A DNA stretch of 64,000 nt from Priestia megaterium NBRC 15308 = ATCC 14581 (GTDB lineage: Bacteria; Bacillota; Bacilli; Bacillales; Bacillaceae_H), in the NCBI RefSeq assembly GCF_000832985.1, contig NZ_CP009920.1:2438001-2502000 (forward strand). The letters run 5' to 3'. Shown in pieces: positions 62,210-64,000 of the stretch (within the stretch, counting starts at the first letter, position 1; every line of letters starts with the position of its first letter). The position numbers were made by a program, and so were the translations under genes. Under the pieces are notes generated by a model, which made no database searches, was not told the DNA's origin, and saw nothing but the letters and a program-made list of their open reading frames with translations.

Positions 62210-62357
62210 GGTTGGGACAAAAGTATTTTAGCTGAAGAAGATCCGAACGATGAATCAAACTCGTTCGGATTTTTTATGGTGTTATTACAAGCGGTGCAGC
62301 GCTTTGCACCCATTTGTTCGTCTTTAGATGAATGGACTTAGCTACGCCTCAATCTCA
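62207..62357. repeat. Extragenic repeat, copy 2, with terminal inverted ends
   Basis: The left end is TGAGGTTGGGAC, and the right end read on the minus strand is TGAGATTGAGGC (9 of 12 matching, differences all purine transitions). Inside are a GATCCGAACGA/TCGTTCGGATT stem with T-run shared with copy 1 and a GGTGCA/TGCACC hairpin. The TGA of each end is the stop codon of the gene converging on it. Confidence 0.65.
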
Positions 62358-62770
62358 TATTTCCTTCGGTTTGCTGCCGGCTTTATCAAAATAGCGCATG
62401 CGTTCAGGAGTCAGCTGAAGAAGCAAATAATTTGGGTCATCTGGACTTTTAATCCACTCTTTTAACTTTTTATTCCAAAATTTCTTTTTTAACTCTTCGT
62501 TTGTTTCTACATTTACTTTGGCTTCTACCTCTACATACGGATCACTCCAACCTTGCCCATCATAGCCTAACAAAATATGAACATAAGGGTTTTTTTCTAG
62601 TTCTTCGACTTTATGGGTATCTTTATTGGTGGCGGTGTAGAGCACAAGATCTTCATGAAAAACATCATAAAGCGTGAATAAGGATTTCCATCTTGAATTG
62701 TAGCTAATGTTCCAATTGTATAGTCATCCAGTACGGATAAAATTTGATTTTTCACATCATTATTGCTCAT
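62355..62770 (-). pseudogene. General stress protein 26-like (PNPOx-like) gene with a frameshift
   Basis: From ATG 62770 the minus strand encodes MSNNDVKNQILSVLDDYTI and continues to NPYSRFMMFF, then shifts frame at the run of five T (plus-strand A 62658-62662). The second frame carries on HEDLVLYTATNKDTHKVEEL to KPKEI at 62355. One additional T would restore a protein of about 139 residues of the pyridoxamine-5'-phosphate-oxidase-like family, close to B. subtilis YdaG. AAGGAG precedes the start. It may be a true pseudogene, a sequencing error in a homopolymer, or a recoded gene. Confidence 0.8.
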
Positions 62771-62970
62771 TTTTTCACTCCTTATTATATCTTTTCACCC
62801 TTGGTAGTTTGGCTGATTTTTAACTATCTTAAACAAAAATCAATTAAGGGTTTATCATTTATAAAAATAGGTTAAAAATACTAACATTGACGGTGAGTCT
62901 ATACAAATTCCATTAATTTGATATGATTGATTTTGTTGTCAAAAAATGAATAAGGTGGGTGTACATATCG

Positions 62971-64000
62971 ATGATCAATCGGATTTTTCTTATAGCGGTT
63001 ATTCTTGGGGTGCCGCTATCTGTTATTGGGCACATGATGCACTGGTCAGATGTTCTTATGTTTATTATTTACTGTTTAACAATCATTGCCCTCGCAGCTT
63101 TTATGGGGAGAGCAACAGAGAGCTTAGCTGTTGTAGCTGGTCCTCGAATAGGCGGTCTATTAAACGCTACGTTTGGTAACGCTGTAGAATTAATTATTTC
63201 TATTTTTGCTCTAAAAGAAGGCCTTACAGCGGTGGTGCTTGCATCGTTAACGGGTTCTGTATTAGGAAATCTTCTTCTTGTAGGCGGTCTTTCATTCTTC
63301 ATTGGAGGATTAAAATTTAAGCGTCAAGAATTTAATGTCTATGATGCAAGACATAATTCTGGATTATTGATCTTTGCCGTTATCGTTGCGTTTGTTATTC
63401 CTGAAGTGTTTGCTAGCGAAATGGACGAAGCGAAGACCATGTCCCTGAGTGTCGGAATCTCCATTATTCTCATCATCTTGTACTTAGCGGCGTTATTTTT
63501 TAAGCTGGTAACGCACCGAGGGGTGTATCAGCATAAAAGTGAAGAAGTGGAAGAACATGAGGAGCCAGAATGGTCAATGTGGAAAGCGATTACTGTTCTC
63601 TTTTTGTCTACGTTAGCTGTAGCTTACGTATCCGAAAGCTTGGTTAGTACAATCGAAATTGTATCGGAAAGTTTTGGGTGGAGTGAGCTGTTCATCGGGG
63701 TCATCATCGTAGCGATTGTTGGAAACGCAGCAGAACACGCTTCGGCTATTATTATGGCCGTTAAAAACCGCATGGGTGTAGCGGTTGAAATTGCTGTGGG
63801 ATCCACTTTACAAGTAGCGATGTTTGTAGCACCAATATTAGTGTTAGTTTCGCTGATGTTCGAAAACCAAATGTCTCTTGTCTTTACTTGGCCTGAGTTG
63901 ATTGCGATGGTAACGGCCGTATTTTTAACTATTGCTATTTCTAATGACGGAGATACAAACTGGTTCGAAGGTGCAACTCTTTTAGGTGCTTATATTATTA
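62971..64000 (+). CDS. chaA: CAX-type calcium/proton antiporter (ChaA/YfkE-like), 3' truncated by window edge
   Basis: The frame is open from ATG 62971 to the end of the window (343 codons), so the end lies outside. Polytopic with about nine visible membrane helices; the two CAX repeats are seen as LLNATFGNAVELIISIFALK and VGNAAEHASAIIMAVK, whose Asn/Glu residues bind cation. An acidic loop (SEEVEEHEEPEW) separates the halves. It exports Ca2+ in exchange for H+. The start has AAGGTGGG about 12 bases upstream, somewhat far; a GTG at 62959 is an alternative. Synteny with yfkF-yfkE supports it. Confidence 0.9.
   Translation, partial: MINRIFLIAVILGVPLSVIGHMMHWSDVLMFIIYCLTIIALAAFMGRATESLAVVAGPRIGGLLNATFGNAVELIISIFALKEGLTAVVLASLTGSVLGNLLLVGGLSFFIGGLKFKRQEFNVYDARHNSGLLIFAVIVAFVIPEVFASEMDEAKTMSLSVGISIILIILYLAALFFKLVTHRGVYQHKSEEVEEHEEPEWSMWKAITVLFLSTLAVAYVSESLVSTIEIVSESFGWSELFIGVIIVAIVGNAAEHASAIIMAVKNRMGVAVEIAVGSTLQVAMFVAPILVLVSLMFENQMSLVFTWPELIAMVTAVFLTIAISNDGDTNWFEGATLLGAYII

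Noticed and set aside
62640-62680. Programmed frameshift in the stress-protein gene
   Set aside because: The heptamer at the shift does not fit X-XXY-YYZ and no strong downstream structure is visible; a mutation or error is simpler.
1-64000. tRNA, rRNA, insertion sequences, prophage
   Set aside because: I saw no cloverleaf-like genes with usual flanks, no rRNA segments, and no transposase, integrase or phage structural genes.

Overview
The window looks like a low-GC Bacillaceae chromosome, most probably Priestia (Bacillus) megaterium or a close relative. The evidence is a 545-residue secreted GH14 beta-amylase with a starch-binding domain, a yuk-type ESX (type VII) secretion operon, a bacterial nitric oxide synthase, AGGAGG ribosome binding sites with many TTG/GTG starts, and local synteny with the yfk/yfl/yfm segment of Bacillus subtilis (yfkK-yfkJ-yfkI-yfkH, yfkF-like, yfkE-like, nos/yflM, a yflJ-like DUF2639 gene, yfmM and yfmL-like genes). 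I see no rRNA, tRNA, insertion sequence, prophage or CRISPR array. The left gene (DUF418) and the right gene (calcium/proton antiporter) are cut by the window edges.

Layout. 1-9.7 kb: an ABC exporter pair, a BcrC-type phosphatase, an Ohr peroxidase with an OhrR-like operator, a cobalamin riboswitch controlling a NiCoT cobalt transporter, an M20 peptidase, DoxX and DJ-1/PfpI genes separated by two matching palindromes, a hairpin-rich gene-free stretch, DinB and lipase genes. 10-15.5 kb: alanine symporter, FUSC-like membrane protein, M20D amidohydrolase, ferritin-like protein, CorA. 15.6-20.9 kb: a signalling block made of a CitS/DctS-type two-component pair, a stand-alone B12-binding protein with a CarH-type Wx9EH light-sensor signature, an overlapping PAS-STAS protein of the RsbR/YtvA kind, and a membrane PAS histidine kinase. 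21.2-22.4 kb: DEAD-box helicase. 22.7-34.6 kb: the type VII secretion locus, three accessory genes (two WXG-like, one SseB-like) followed by esxA-esaB-essB-essC-esaA-essA.

34.7-43.4 kb: a small unknown protein, secreted nuclease, beta-amylase, msrA, an ATP-binding regulator with a heptapeptide repeat, a secreted TIM-barrel-like protein and an ABC-F ATPase. 43.7-48.0 kb: a hydroxyacid dehydrogenase and a nitric-oxide group (nos, DUF2639, nsrR, hmp with two NsrR-type sites). 48-55.8 kb: an isolated siderophore-type N-monooxygenase, a DJ-1 protein with a clear sigma-B promoter, a CAP-domain secreted protein, a 38-residue protein with a second sigma-B-like promoter, adenine deaminase behind a guanine-type purine riboswitch, and the yfkK/J/I/H group. 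55.8-64 kb: zinc P-type ATPase, czrA-czcD with promoter and operator, an MFS transporter, padC with a PadR operator, OsmC, a frameshifted general-stress flavoprotein-like gene, and the antiporter.

The most unusual unit is 18083-20869. A photoreceptor-type B12 module without a DNA-binding domain is translationally coupled to a stressosome-like STAS protein. This suggests, as inference, a cobalamin-dependent light input into general-stress or phosphorelay signalling. The same window carries cobalt uptake under B12 control and sigma-B-type promoters. No search or alignment was run; family assignments are by eye from motifs, lengths and gene order.
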